64,000 nucleotides of DNA, taken from contig NZ_CP080544.1 of assembly GCF_019551435.1 (NCBI RefSeq), positions 372,001-436,000 of the forward strand, in the 5' to 3' direction. The stretch comes from Lysobacter soyae (GTDB taxonomy: Bacteria; Pseudomonadota; Gammaproteobacteria; Xanthomonadales; Xanthomonadaceae). Both the position numbers and the translations under genes were made by a program. The notes under the pieces are model-generated. The model searched no databases, was not told the DNA's origin, and saw only the letters and a program-made list of their open reading frames with translations. The number at the start of each line of letters is the position of its first letter. Position 1 is the stretch's first letter. Shown here in pieces: positions 18,837-28,353 of the stretch.

Positions 18837-19757
18837 ATGCACCGGCAGAGCGCTGATTTGACGACTGGATTGACGCCTGCGGGACTGCTGGATGCCCGAC
18901 TCCGCGGCGATGAGAAAAAAGCATTGGCCTTCTGCGACTGGGTGCTCGGCACGCCGGAACGCGGGTCTGCGGTCGCGATGGCGTGGTTGGCGCAATGGCA
19001 CACTCTGGGTGCCCTGAATACGGCGGCCTCGCCGCCGACCCGCGGCATGCTGTGGCGCCCGTTGCTGACCCGGTTGCCCGCGCAGACCCCGGCACTGGAA
19101 GAGGCGAAGCCCGAATTCGAAGACTTGGCCAGCTTGCCAACGGCTGCGCGCGTTGCGGTATTGCTGGCCCTCCTGGGTCTGACACCGGAAGACAGTGCCG
19201 AGGCGATGCGCCTTTCCATGCACGCCCATGCCGAGCGCTTGGCCGCCGGTTTGCCGCGCGCCGCCGACGGCTCGGTGGACGGCGCACGCTGGCAGGCTTG
19301 GGCACGCGCACTCCATGCCTACGTCGAACACTTGCCGCTCGATCGGACCGCGCCGTTGATTCAAGCGCGGCTCCATGGTCAGTCTGCCGCACTGGAGACC
19401 TTCGACGACGTATCGCCCGAACAGCGTCGCAGGGTCACACGGCGCAACTTGATGCTGGTCGGTGTCGGCTGCGCCACGTTGATGGCACTGACCTTTGTGC
19501 CCAGCGTGCGTGAACGCATCGCCGAAGTCGGTGAGGTGCGTGTTGAGACGCGCACGCTTGAAGGTGTCGCCGACGTGCCTGCAAAGGCCGCGCACGCGTC
19601 AACACCGGAAACGCCGTCGCTTGATCCGGTGACGGCAGATTTGGCCTTTTACGCTTGGTACGCCCGTCAGCGATTGGATGAGCGTCCGAGCATCGTGCTC
19701 GAGCCCTTGATCGCCGATCCCACCCCGAACGTGCCGGAGTCCGACGATGCGCCTTGA
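18837..19757 (+). CDS. Membrane protein with degenerate ECF-sigma-like N terminus
   Basis: A 306-residue protein. Residues about 14-55 (ARLRGDEKKALAFCDWVLG, then MAWLAQWHTLG) resemble a worn sigma region 2. Residues about 90-140 (LASLPTAARVAVLLALLGL, then TPEDSAEAMRLSMHAHAERL) resemble a sigma region 4 helix-turn-helix. A single TM segment follows (LMLVGVGCATLMALTFVP, about 203-220), then a short outer tail ending LAFYAWYARQRL, reminiscent of the anti-sigma (DUF3619-like) protein found beside DUF3106 genes in other proteobacteria. This may be a fused or decayed sigma/anti-sigma unit; the family assignment is an inference. It overlaps the next gene by 11 nt. Confidence 0.6.
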   Translation: MHRQSADLTTGLTPAGLLDARLRGDEKKALAFCDWVLGTPERGSAVAMAWLAQWHTLGALNTAASPPTRGMLWRPLLTRLPAQTPALEEAKPEFEDLASLPTAARVAVLLALLGLTPEDSAEAMRLSMHAHAERLAAGLPRAADGSVDGARWQAWARALHAYVEHLPLDRTAPLIQARLHGQSAALETFDDVSPEQRRRVTRRNLMLVGVGCATLMALTFVPSVRERIAEVGEVRVETRTLEGVADVPAKAAHASTPETPSLDPVTADLAFYAWYARQRLDERPSIVLEPLIADPTPNVPESDDAP

Positions 19758-20292
19758 TGTGCGTTTGCTGCCACTGATGCTAAGCATCGTTCTGCTCGGC
19801 GCATGTACCGACACCTCGGGCAAGCGGGTCGACAGTGCTGCAGCGCCGGACGCCGACCAGGCTGCGGCCTTCGAATCGGCTGAAAAGTCGCGCATTGCCA
19901 AACAGCAGCAAGCATTGTGGTCGGCCTTGTCGGACGAGGAGAAATCGCGCGTTCGTGCCGCGGCGCAGGCTTTCAGCAACCTGCCGCGTGACAAGCAGGA
20001 GCAATTGCGCTCACAGTACGACGCGCTCGACGACGTCACCCGTCGCGGTTACTTGCTCGGTCCGCAACTGGGAGAGGCGTGGCCGCATTTGCAGCCGGTG
20101 TTCGGCTACGTGCCGGAAACCGAGCGCGCCGCGACACTGACCATGTTGCGCGGCTTGGATCGCGAGCACCTTTACGCGTTGGAGCGTGTCGCTTGGCGGA
20201 CGCCGGTGGAATATCGCGATGCACTACGTGCGAAGTTGTTTGCGATGTCCCCCGCGCAACGGAATGCGTGGTTGTTTGATCAAAACCAGTAG
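19747..20292 (+). CDS. DUF3106-type lipoprotein
   Basis: A 181-residue protein with a lipoprotein signal peptide (LPLMLSIVLLGACTD, acylated Cys near residue 19). The mature part carries two DUF3106-like segments: WSALSDEEKSRVRAAAQAFSNLP and the repeated MSPAQRNAW form at the C terminus. Members usually sit beside ECF sigma/anti-sigma genes; here it overlaps the sigma-like membrane protein by 11 nt. Function unknown; it is probably an envelope protein. Confidence 0.75.
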   Translation: MRLDVRLLPLMLSIVLLGACTDTSGKRVDSAAAPDADQAAAFESAEKSRIAKQQQALWSALSDEEKSRVRAAAQAFSNLPRDKQEQLRSQYDALDDVTRRGYLLGPQLGEAWPHLQPVFGYVPETERAATLTMLRGLDREHLYALERVAWRTPVEYRDALRAKLFAMSPAQRNAWLFDQNQ

Positions 20293-20303
20293 CGCGCAAC
20301 GTC

Positions 20304-21404
20304 CTACTTCAGAAACATCATGATGCCGGCCGCGGTGGCCACAAAGACCAGCAACATGAAGTGCATACTCCCGAGCAACAGGTACTTCAGTGTCGTCATC
20401 AAAGTGGATTGCCGGTAGATGCGTTTTTGCGACAAGTACAGGTATACCATCGCCCAGATCACCACCGGTACCACAGCAAATCCGACGAATTTCTGCAGGA
20501 CGGCACTTTCCGTCAAATGCACCAAGCACGCGCCAAGTAACAGAAGGGCGCTCAGCATCAGCAAATGCGCATGGCTATACAGCGCGACCACCAACTGTTC
20601 GAGATACGTGAACGAGCTGCGCCAGTAGACGATGCGTAGCAAGAGCGCAAACACCGGCACCATGAAGAACAGTGCGGTCGGCACCGAGCTCAGCCACAAC
20701 GGGCCGAGTCCGTCCTGGCCCTTGGCGAGCTTCCCAATGTTCGACAACATGCGCAATTTCAATTTCTGTATCAACGCGTCATACCAATCTGGCATATGCG
20801 CTGAGCGATACGGATTGGCGCGTGCCTTCGCGATTTCCTTCTCGATGTTCGTCTGCATGGAGACATTGAAAGAATTGGACGCTTGCTGAGGCGTTTTCCC
20901 GGTCAATTGCGCGATGCGTGCATCCGCCGCTTCGCCGATCTTGTCGATCGAGATTGATTTTGCAGGTTCGGGCACTTCGGCCATGGCAGCCAACGTGTCC
21001 GCACGCATCTTTTCGACTTCGGCCACCGTCTTCGCTTCGTTGAAGGAGCTGTCGTCGCGCACTTTGAAGGCGGTGTCTTCGGGCATTGCGAGATGCGCGA
21101 GGAAGAACGTGAAAATGGATAGGATCAGGAAAATGCGCAGCGGTGGCAGATAGCGCGCACGCTTGCCCGACAAATAGTTGATGGCGGCGCGTCCGGGGAT
21201 GCAAATGTCACGCAAGGTGCGGAAGATCCGTCCGTCTACGTGCCAAAACGACTCGAAAACTTCTTCCAGTGCGTGCTTCACGCTTTGCAAAGGATTGTGT
21301 GCGTGCTGTCCGCAGCTGTGGCAGTACTCGCCCAGCAAGCTTGCGCCGCAGTTTTCGCACGCGCTTGCGTGCGGGTGTTCCATGGGAAGCGGTTCGGTGC
21401 CCAT
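20304..21404 (-). CDS. DUF3667 family membrane protein with zinc ribbon
   Basis: A 366-residue protein. The N terminus has a CxxC-x10-CxxC zinc ribbon (CENCGASLLGEYCHSCGQ at about residues 13-30). It is followed by the DUF3667 block (LEEVFESFWHVDGRIFRTLRD, read across FESFWHVDGRIFRT) and about five hydrophobic segments (LRIFLILSIFTFFLA near 105; three or four more at the C terminus). Members are uncharacterised. The ATG at 21404 is used; another at 21383 is possible. It diverges from the MATE gene by about 70 bp and converges on the DUF3106 gene. Confidence 0.78.
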   Translation of the reverse strand: MGTEPLPMEHPHASACENCGASLLGEYCHSCGQHAHNPLQSVKHALEEVFESFWHVDGRIFRTLRDICIPGRAAINYLSGKRARYLPPLRIFLILSIFTFFLAHLAMPEDTAFKVRDDSSFNEAKTVAEVEKMRADTLAAMAEVPEPAKSISIDKIGEAADARIAQLTGKTPQQASNSFNVSMQTNIEKEIAKARANPYRSAHMPDWYDALIQKLKLRMLSNIGKLAKGQDGLGPLWLSSVPTALFFMVPVFALLLRIVYWRSSFTYLEQLVVALYSHAHLLMLSALLLLGACLVHLTESAVLQKFVGFAVVPVVIWAMVYLYLSQKRIYRQSTLMTTLKYLLLGSMHFMLLVFVATAAGIMMFLK

Positions 21405-21476
21405 CGACGTATCCGTGAAGTCCGGTTGATAAGATACCTGCTCGCCGCCGATTCGCGGCGTTTCTTCTGGAAACAC

Positions 21477-22844
21477 GTGACTTCGAAGAGCGGAAAACGC
21501 GCATTGATGCGCCACGAAATGCGAACGACGGCGGTCCTCGCTGCGCCTTTGGTGTTGGGTCACGTCTCTTCGGGTTTGATCGGCTTCGTCGACTCGGCAT
21601 TGGCCGGACATCACGGCACCGATACTTTGGCCGGCGTTTCCGTGGGCAATGCGCTGTACTGGCTGCCGATGATGGTGCCCATGGGCGTGTTGATGTCATT
21701 GCCGCCATTTGTCTCGGAGTTGGATGGCGCCGGTCGGCGTGAAGAAGTGCCGGCGTTGTTCCGCCAGGCCCTGTGGCTGGCAGCGGGATTGGGAATCGCG
21801 CTTTTTCTGGTCTTGAGCGTTTGGCGTTATTTGCTCGGACCGATGGGCATCGATCCACAGGTCATTCCGCATGCGGTCGCCTTCGTGGAAGGTATTCGGT
21901 GGGGCATTCCAGCTTTCACCTTCTACTTGTGTATGCGGTATCTGAGTGACGGTCTGCATTGGACGCTGCCGACCATGGTGCTGGGATTCGGCGGGCTGCT
22001 GGTGTTGGTGCCTTTGGGCTATGCCATGGCCTTCGGCGTCGGTGGGTTGCCTGAGATGGGGGCATCCGGTCTCGGCTTTGCCTCCGCCATCATGTTGTGG
22101 GCACAAGCGATTTGTTTTGCTTTGTACTTGTGGAAATCGAAACGCTTTGCCGATCTGGCGTTGTTCAGTCGCTTCGAAGCACCGAACAAAGCCATCCTCA
22201 CCAATTTGCTGAAAACCGGACTGCCGATCGGCGGCATGGTGGCCATGGAGGGCGGGCTGTTCATCGCGACTTCCTTGCTGATGGGGCGGCTGGGCGCCAC
22301 ACCGGCTGCCGCGCATCAAATCGCGATCAATGTGTCGAGTCTGTGTTTCATGATTCCGATGGGGATTGCCGAGGCGACCACTGTGCGTGTCGGGCACGCC
22401 TTGGGCCAAACCAACACGGGCAAACTCCGGCGCGCGGTCGTTGCCGGCTATACGTTGTTGCTCATCACGCAAACCACGTCGGCGCTGCTGTTGATTGCCG
22501 GGAACCAGTGGGTCGCGGGCATCTACACCAACGACATGGTAGTGGCGACGATGGCGAGCCAGCTGCTGATCCTGGCGGCGGTGTTCCAGCTGCCCGATGG
22601 CGTTCAGGTGATCTCCGCCGGCGCCCTGCGCGGGCTCAAGGACACGCGCGTGCCCATGCTGCTGGCGGCGTTTGCTTACTGGGGCATCGGCATGCCGGTC
22701 GGGGCGGGCCTCGGCCTTGCTGCCGGATACGGTCCGGCCGGGATGTGGGTCGGTTTGATTGCCGGTCTGACGGTCGCCGCCCTGTGCTTGAGCTGGCGGG
22801 CCATGCGCACCATCAGGAAGCTTGAAATGCAGGCGCTTGGATGA
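21477..22844 (+). CDS. MATE family multidrug/Na+ antiporter
   Basis: A 455-residue, 12-helix exporter of the NorM-like MATE family that uses a Na+ or H+ gradient to expel cationic drugs. Landmarks are LAAPLVLGHVSSGLIGFVDSALAG in helix 1, the repeated MatE half starting GLPIGGMVAMEGGLF near residue 250, and PAAAHQIAINVSS. The GTG at 21477 gives the short leader MTSKSGKRALMRHE and has a TCTGGA upstream; an ATG at 21507 is the alternative. Confidence 0.88.
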   Translation: MTSKSGKRALMRHEMRTTAVLAAPLVLGHVSSGLIGFVDSALAGHHGTDTLAGVSVGNALYWLPMMVPMGVLMSLPPFVSELDGAGRREEVPALFRQALWLAAGLGIALFLVLSVWRYLLGPMGIDPQVIPHAVAFVEGIRWGIPAFTFYLCMRYLSDGLHWTLPTMVLGFGGLLVLVPLGYAMAFGVGGLPEMGASGLGFASAIMLWAQAICFALYLWKSKRFADLALFSRFEAPNKAILTNLLKTGLPIGGMVAMEGGLFIATSLLMGRLGATPAAAHQIAINVSSLCFMIPMGIAEATTVRVGHALGQTNTGKLRRAVVAGYTLLLITQTTSALLLIAGNQWVAGIYTNDMVVATMASQLLILAAVFQLPDGVQVISAGALRGLKDTRVPMLLAAFAYWGIGMPVGAGLGLAAGYGPAGMWVGLIAGLTVAALCLSWRAMRTIRKLEMQALG

Positions 22845-22917
22845 CCTCTGGCGCATCCGCCTTCAGGGTCCGACTGCTACGCTATTCCCTATCTTTTCAG
22901 GCTAGAGCCTCCTCCCG

Positions 22918-24813
22918 ATGAATGAAGTTGTCGTCCGCCGCCGTGGTCCTATTGCACGGTTCTTTTTGGGCCTGTGGAATGCGGTGAATTTCACCCGCCG
23001 CTTGATCCTGAACATCGTCTTCTTCGCGGTGGTGCTTTTCATCGTCGGCCTGTTGATGCGGGAAGAACAACCGGTGACCATGTCCGCCAACTCGGTGCTC
23101 TTGCTTGAGCCGCGCGGACGCTTGGTGGAACAAGATGACCGCGATCCGTTGACGCGCTTGTTGACTGATGCCAACAGCGACAGCCAACAAAATCGCGTCG
23201 TGCAATTGCGTGACCTGGTCGGGGCCATCGATGCGGCCACGAAGGACAGCCACATCAAACACATCTTGTTGGATGTGGATGAATTCAGTCCGTCAGGATT
23301 CGCCTCGTTGCACGAAGTGATGGCGGCACTGCAGCGCTTCCGCGCCAGTGGCAAAAAAATCACCGCGTTCTCGCAAGGGCTTTCGCAAGGCCAATACTTG
23401 CTGGCTTCGCAAGCCAATGAAATCTTCCTCGATCCGCAAGGCTACGGCGTCATGCTGGAAGGCTTGGCGAACTATCGCCCGTATATGCGTGAAGGTTTGC
23501 AAGACAAGCTGGGTGTGGACTTCCGCTTGTTCAAAGTCGGTGAATACAAATCTGCCGCGGAACCCTATGTGCGTGACAACGCTTCACCTGAAGCCAAGAC
23601 CGCCGATCTGTTCTGGATGAATGATCTGTGGACGCGTTACATCGGCGACGTGGCCAAAGCGCGCAATCTGAGCCCCGAGGTGATGCGTGCCGGCATAGAC
23701 AACATGGCCAGCGGTGTCGCCGCAGCCCAAGGGGACTTGGCCGCTTATGCCTTGCAACAAAAATGGGTCGACGGTCTTAAGACGCGTGAGCAAGTTGAAG
23801 ACTATCTCGCCAAGCAAGGGTTCGCCGATGACAATTCCGACGACGGACTGCGTTCGATCGGCGCCAATGAATTCATCGCCAGCAATCGCTTGAAAGTGCC
23901 GACGATCTCCGCGTCCTCCGTGGGTGTGGTGGTGGCTGAAGGCGAAATCGTGCCGGGCAAACAAGACCCCGGCACCATCGGCGGCGATTCCACAGCAGAG
24001 CTGTTGCGCTCTGCGCGCGAAGACGACAGCATCAAGGCAGTGGTCTTGCGTGTGAATTCACCGGGTGGCGAAGTGTTCGCGTCGGAGCAAATCCGTCGCG
24101 AAGTCGAAGCCTTGAAAAAGGCGGCCAAACCCGTGGTGGTCTCGATGGGTGATGTCGCGGCATCGGGCGGCTACTGGATCAGCATGAACGCCGATCGCAT
24201 TTATGCCGATCCGTCCACCATTACCGGATCGATCGGCATCTTCGGATTGGTGCCCAATGTCAGCCGTGCGCTCGGCAAGATCGGCGTGCACACCGATGGC
24301 GTCGGCACCTCGCCGCTCGCCGGTGCCACCGATCCGACCCGCCCCTTGGATGAAGGTCTGGCCACCTTGATTCAAAGCGTGATCGAGAAGGGATACCGGG
24401 ATTTCACCGGCAAAGTGGCTGCGGCCCGCGGCAAGCCGGTGGCCGATATTGATGCGGTCGCGCGCGGACGCGTGTGGAGCGGTGCCCAAGCCAAAGAACG
24501 CGGCTTGGTGGATGCATTCGGTGGTTTGTCTGATGCGGTGGGCGATGCCGCGCAACGGGCCAAGCTCGGCAAGTCCGGTAACTACAACGTGCGTTACATC
24601 GAAAACTCGGTCAAGCCCTTTGGTGGCCTCTTCGGTAGCCGGCTGGAGTCGCGCATCGCCGTCGCCATGTTGAAGCACTCCGGTACCTTGCAGGGCGCTG
24701 TCGCCGGATGGGTGCCGAATGCCGACAAACAGCTGCAGGCGGTGCAAGCACAGTTGATTCGTCGCGATGCCTCGCCGGTGAAAGCCATGGCACATTGCTT
24801 CTGCGCGTTTTAA
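22918..24813 (+). CDS. sppA: Signal peptide peptidase SppA, 67-kDa type
   Basis: A 631-residue inner-membrane protease that degrades cleaved signal peptides. It has one N-terminal TM segment (LILNIVFFAVVLFIVGLLM, about 28-46) and two tandem S49 domains. The catalytic Lys is in VGEYKSAAEPYVRDNAS (about residue 210) in the first domain, and the catalytic Ser is in MGDVAASGGYWIS (about 416) in the second, as in E. coli SppA. The length matches the 618-residue family standard. Confidence 0.94.
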   Translation: MNEVVVRRRGPIARFFLGLWNAVNFTRRLILNIVFFAVVLFIVGLLMREEQPVTMSANSVLLLEPRGRLVEQDDRDPLTRLLTDANSDSQQNRVVQLRDLVGAIDAATKDSHIKHILLDVDEFSPSGFASLHEVMAALQRFRASGKKITAFSQGLSQGQYLLASQANEIFLDPQGYGVMLEGLANYRPYMREGLQDKLGVDFRLFKVGEYKSAAEPYVRDNASPEAKTADLFWMNDLWTRYIGDVAKARNLSPEVMRAGIDNMASGVAAAQGDLAAYALQQKWVDGLKTREQVEDYLAKQGFADDNSDDGLRSIGANEFIASNRLKVPTISASSVGVVVAEGEIVPGKQDPGTIGGDSTAELLRSAREDDSIKAVVLRVNSPGGEVFASEQIRREVEALKKAAKPVVVSMGDVAASGGYWISMNADRIYADPSTITGSIGIFGLVPNVSRALGKIGVHTDGVGTSPLAGATDPTRPLDEGLATLIQSVIEKGYRDFTGKVAAARGKPVADIDAVARGRVWSGAQAKERGLVDAFGGLSDAVGDAAQRAKLGKSGNYNVRYIENSVKPFGGLFGSRLESRIAVAMLKHSGTLQGAVAGWVPNADKQLQAVQAQLIRRDASPVKAMAHCFCAF

Positions 24814-24831
24814 AGGATTTGGAAAGTCAGG

Positions 24832-25284
24832 ATGTTTGTTGTGAAATACCGTTTGCCCTTGTTGTCTGTGTTGCTGTGGATGGGCGTGTGTGTTGGCGCG
24901 CCCAAGGCCGATGCGAAAGAGGCCGCTGATGCACCGTTTGTGGTCGAGCATACCTACTGGGTGAAGCCCGGCCGCTCGCTCCAGTTCGTGACGCTGTACA
25001 AGCGCAGTGAGGTGCCGAAGTTGGATGCTTGGGTGGCGTCTGGAAAGCTACGTGGCTACCGCATCAGCCAGCCGGTGCTGACATCCAGCAACGGGCAATG
25101 GGATTACCGGGTGACCTTGTTTTGGCGCGACGCCGCCACCGCGATCGACACCGCGACATCGCAGTCGGAACAACGCAAAGCGGACGCAAATGATCGCTAT
25201 GAAGATCAGCTCATGCTCGAGCTAGTGGTGGATCACAACGAAGAAATTGTGCGCGAAATGGTGAAAGGCGCCACACCGGGCTGA
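24832..25284 (+). CDS. Small exported protein of unknown function
   Basis: A 150-residue protein with a signal peptide (LPLLSVLLWMGVCVGAPKADA, cleavage expected after about residue 28). The mature part (HTYWVKPGRSLQFVTLYKRSEVP) has the look of a small dimeric alpha/beta-barrel fold such as NIPSNAP-like proteins, but no residue signature settles it. It follows sppA by 18 nt and may be co-transcribed. No function is assigned. Confidence 0.65.
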   Translation: MFVVKYRLPLLSVLLWMGVCVGAPKADAKEAADAPFVVEHTYWVKPGRSLQFVTLYKRSEVPKLDAWVASGKLRGYRISQPVLTSSNGQWDYRVTLFWRDAATAIDTATSQSEQRKADANDRYEDQLMLELVVDHNEEIVREMVKGATPG

Positions 25285-25297
25285 TCACCGCGCCACG

Positions 25298-25501
25298 TTA
25301 TTCGCCCGTGGCGTCCTTTAATGCCTGTTCGTTTTGCGCCGCTTGCGCTTTGGCGGCGGCCTCGGCTTCATGTGCACGATTCAACGGGCGTTCGATCTCG
25401 CGCTTGAGCGCTTGTTGATCTTGTTTTTGTTGCGGTGTCTCGCGCGCGGTGCATGCCGCCAATGCGCCGAGCAATAGCATCAAACTGATGCGACGAATCA
25501 T
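25298..25501 (-). CDS. Small lipoprotein with Gln/Ala-rich helix
   Basis: A 67-residue protein. The lipobox LLLGALAAC places the acylated Cys at about residue 17. The rest is charged and helical ([19 protein letters not shown]), resembling small entericidin- or YfhG-like envelope lipoproteins without a recognisable family. It lies between two plus-strand genes and diverges from the SDR gene. Confidence 0.6.
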   Translation of the reverse strand: MIRRISLMLLLGALAACTARETPQQKQDQQALKREIERPLNRAHEAEAAAKAQAAQNEQALKDATGE

Positions 25502-25576
25502 GTTGCGGCTCCTTGGCCGGGGTGCTTCCCGCACTCTATCGCGATAATCTTGAGAAAACCAAGTTTCGGGTGGCAG

Positions 25577-26350
25577 ATGGACAATGCGCGTTGGCGGCTG
25601 GACGGCAGTGCCGCACTGGTGACCGGAGGAACGGCCGGGATTGGTCTTGCGACCGTTCGCATGCTGCTCTCGCTGGGGGCGGACGTGCGTATCGTGGCGC
25701 GAGAGGATGCCGCGCTGACCGCGTTGCAAGATGAACTCGCCGATGAATTTCCGGCGCGGGATATTGCCGTGTTCGCCGCCGATGTCGCCGATGAAGTGTC
25801 ACGCCGCGACCTCTTGGATTGGGTGGAAGACCAAGGCGATCTGCACATTCTGGTCAACAACGCCGGCACCAACATCAGCAAGTCAGCGGTCGAATACAGC
25901 GAAGACGAATGGCGCGGCATTTTCGAAGTGAATCTCTTCAGTGCCTTCGAGCTGTCGCGCTATTTGCATCCGTTGCTGTCGCAACATCCGAGTTCCAGCA
26001 TCGTCAATGTCGGCAGCGTTTCCGGACTGCTGCACGTGCGTACCGGCGCGCCCTACGGCATGAGCAAAGCCGCCATGCATCAAATGACCCAAAACCTGGC
26101 CGTGGAATGGGCGGAGGACGGCGTGCGGGTGAACTGCGTGGCGCCTTGGTACATCCGTACGCGGCGCACGTCGCCGAAGCTGTCGGATCCGGATTATTTG
26201 GATGATGTATTGCTGCGCACACCGATGGGTCGCATCGGTGAACCGGATGAAGTCGCGTCCGCGATTTGTTGGCTGTGCATGCCGGCGGCGAGTTACATCA
26301 CCGGGCAATGCATTGCGGTGGACGGGGGTTTCAGCCGTTACGGATTCTGA
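25577..26350 (+). CDS. Short-chain dehydrogenase/reductase (tropinone-reductase-like)
   Basis: A 257-residue NAD(P)-dependent oxidoreductase. The cofactor motif is VTGGTAGIG (TGxxxGxG), followed by NNAGTN, the catalytic Ser in VNVGSVSG, the Y-x3-K pair in [11 protein letters not shown], and a C terminus ending [12 protein letters not shown]. The order KWRLDG-VTGGT at the N terminus and the SRY.GF end fit the tropinone-reductase-like subgroup; the substrate cannot be read from sequence. The ATG at 25577 gives [14 protein letters not shown]. It converges with the next gene and overlaps it by 13 nt. Confidence 0.88.
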   Translation: MDNARWRLDGSAALVTGGTAGIGLATVRMLLSLGADVRIVAREDAALTALQDELADEFPARDIAVFAADVADEVSRRDLLDWVEDQGDLHILVNNAGTNISKSAVEYSEDEWRGIFEVNLFSAFELSRYLHPLLSQHPSSSIVNVGSVSGLLHVRTGAPYGMSKAAMHQMTQNLAVEWAEDGVRVNCVAPWYIRTRRTSPKLSDPDYLDDVLLRTPMGRIGEPDEVASAICWLCMPAASYITGQCIAVDGGFSRYGF

Positions 26351-27024
26351 GACGGCGGCGCCGCACAACTGCTCTGTGCCATCACCTTGCCGGTGCGTGC
26401 TGACAACGCAACCGCCTCATTGATGAATTCGGGATTGCCCATTTCCACCAAGGCTTTGGCCTCGCGATCGTATTGCGCCCACGAGGCGCAGGCGTCCTGA
26501 TCCGGGATCCGTTCGCAGGTGTCCTGCTGCATGTCGCACATTTTCGGTGTGTTCGGATCGTTGGGATCCGCATTGCTCGGCATCAACGGCACACATCGCG
26601 GCTTCGGTGCGCCGTTGTCGCTCAGATAGCTTTTTTGTTGCGGTGTGTAGCAGCGGTAGAGCGGTGGCGGCGGCAGGTTGCTCGGTGTCATGGCTGATTG
26701 CAACGTGACCGGAGCAGCCGGCGTCGGTGGTGCAACGGGCGGACTTGCCACAGGTGCCTGATAGGGCAACGGAGCGGGGGTGTAAGCCGGTGCGGCGGGC
26801 TTTTGCATGACTTGTCGGGTCTGTTGTTGTCCCTTTGCGCAAGGCACATCGTTCTGCAAGCTGACATTGCCGGCTTTGTCGACGCAGCGATAAAACACCA
26901 CCGTGTTCGGGTCGTGTTTGGCGGTCTTGGCGCGTGCGGCGGATTTTTGCGCAACGCCCGGGATCGACAGCAACAGCATTGCACCGGCAATCAGGGAAAC
27001 ACAGCTGAGCTTGGCGAAGGTCAT
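26338..27024 (-). CDS. DUF4124-containing exported protein
   Basis: A 228-residue protein with a signal peptide ([16 protein letters not shown]). It carries a DUF4124-type segment ([19 protein letters not shown], about 44-62), a Pro-rich linker and a C-terminal part with paired Cys residues ([18 protein letters not shown]), suggesting disulfides in the periplasm. It overlaps the upstream DUF4124 gene by 4 nt (ATGA), so the two form an operon and are likely paralogues. Function unknown. Confidence 0.7.
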   Translation of the reverse strand: MTFAKLSCVSLIAGAMLLLSIPGVAQKSAARAKTAKHDPNTVVFYRCVDKAGNVSLQNDVPCAKGQQQTRQVMQKPAAPAYTPAPLPYQAPVASPPVAPPTPAAPVTLQSAMTPSNLPPPPLYRCYTPQQKSYLSDNGAPKPRCVPLMPSNADPNDPNTPKMCDMQQDTCERIPDQDACASWAQYDREAKALVEMGNPEFINEAVALSARTGKVMAQSSCAAPPSQNP

Positions 27025-27722
27025 GGACTGCAGTCTGCACGCAAGCGCGCATCAATGCCAGCGGCCTCCGCCTCCAATGCCGCGCGATCGCTGGGTTGCA
27101 GCGCGACATTCTTCCTTCTGATCTCGGCGCGGCGATCGGACAGCAACGCACAGGTTTGTGCTTGGGGCAACGGCGTGCAAGCATCGCGGACCCACATGCC
27201 GCCGGCCAATGCGACCGGGGGATACATCAGCGGCGGTCGCGTTGTGGTGCCGCCAATGTCCACACGCGTATGACGGTCGCTGTAGCGCAGCCAGGCACCG
27301 CCGGACGAATAGCCGGGCTGGACGGGCACGGTTTGAATGCCGTAGGTCACGCCGTAAGCGGGCACCCAGCGCGCGATGCCTTCAGGCGATTCGCTGGTAT
27401 AGCGCTCACCCTCGGGTGAGGTGCACTGATAGACGGGCCGCGCGTCGCGCGCCGGGCTCTGCACGATGTAGGTGATATTGCGGCTCGCTGTGGCAGCGTC
27501 CCGTGATGCCGGCCTGCGCACGGGGGCGACCGGGTCGCGCGGACGCGTCATGTTTTGCCGCGACACTTCCTTCCCCGGTTTGCAGGGTTTGTCTTGGGTC
27601 ACCACGCGTGTGCCGATCTTGCAGCGGAAAATTTCGACATCGTCGTTCGCCTGAGCCGATTCAACCCGCAGCGCGGCAGATGCTGCCAGAGCGATCAGTA
27701 CGCCTGTCAAAAAAAGTTTCAT
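27021..27722 (-). CDS. DUF4124-like exported protein
   Basis: A 233-residue protein with a signal peptide (LFLTGVLIALAASAALRVES). The N-terminal mature segment IFRCKIGTRVVTQDKPCKPGKE matches the DUF4124 pattern (Y/F-R-C...G...Y/T-D-x-P-C). The later YQCTSPEGERYTSESPEG is a second, similar unit. The C terminus (RDACTPLPQAQTCALLSDRR) has paired Cys. The ATG at 27722 follows an A-rich run. It is coupled to the gene at 26338. Function unknown. Confidence 0.68.
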   Translation of the reverse strand: MKLFLTGVLIALAASAALRVESAQANDDVEIFRCKIGTRVVTQDKPCKPGKEVSRQNMTRPRDPVAPVRRPASRDAATASRNITYIVQSPARDARPVYQCTSPEGERYTSESPEGIARWVPAYGVTYGIQTVPVQPGYSSGGAWLRYSDRHTRVDIGGTTTRPPLMYPPVALAGGMWVRDACTPLPQAQTCALLSDRRAEIRRKNVALQPSDRAALEAEAAGIDARLRADCSP

Positions 27723-27786
27723 GTCGCCATGTTGCACACGGACAGGCGAGGACTGCGCGAAACCGCGTCCAATCGTTCGCGATGAT

Positions 27787-28347
27787 TCAGGCGCGAAGCG
27801 TGGCGCCTGTGAGGGCGTCACGGATCGGCGTTGCCGAGGCCAGTCCGCCGGTTTCGCCGGCGACCACGCCTTCAATCATGGCCAGCAATCGCGGATCCAG
27901 GGCGTCAGCAGTCGACACAGCCGGCTCGCCGGTCAAATTCGCACTGGTGGAGACCAGTGCGCCACCGAAGGCGGCGCACAGCGCCACCACGTCCGGATGT
28001 GCCGACACGCGCACCGCAATGCCGGTGTGCGCGCCGGTAATCCATGCGGGCGCCCACACCGACGCCGGGACGATCCAGGTGTTGGGGCCTGGCCAACTGT
28101 CGCGAACGCGCGCTTTGGCATCGCCACTCAAGGCCGACATGTCGATAAAGGGCGCGAGCTGGATTTCGTCGCCCGCGATCAAAATGAGCCCGCGCGCGAC
28201 TTCACGGCGCTTGATCGACAAGACATGCATGACCGCCGCCTCATTGCGCGGATCGCAGCCCAGCCCCCAGACGCCTTCGGTCGGGTAGGCCACCACGCCG
28301 CCCGATTTCAGGCAACGTGCGGCATGCTGGCTGTCGAGTCGGTCCAT
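27787..28347 (-). CDS. tsaC: Threonylcarbamoyl-AMP synthase (TsaC/Sua5/YrdC family)
   Basis: A 186-residue enzyme that makes threonylcarbamoyl-AMP for the t6A37 modification of ANN-decoding tRNAs. It has the YrdC signature GGVVAYPTEGVWGLGCDP, KRREVARGLILI, the WPGPNTWIVPAS strand and STSANLTGEPA. The length matches E. coli TsaC (190). It follows topA by 6 nt in the conserved dprA-smg-topA-tsaC order, mirroring smf-smg-yrdD-tsaC in E. coli. Confidence 0.92.
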   Translation of the reverse strand: MDRLDSQHAARCLKSGGVVAYPTEGVWGLGCDPRNEAAVMHVLSIKRREVARGLILIAGDEIQLAPFIDMSALSGDAKARVRDSWPGPNTWIVPASVWAPAWITGAHTGIAVRVSAHPDVVALCAAFGGALVSTSANLTGEPAVSTADALDPRLLAMIEGVVAGETGGLASATPIRDALTGATLRA

Positions 28348-28353
28348 GCGTGT

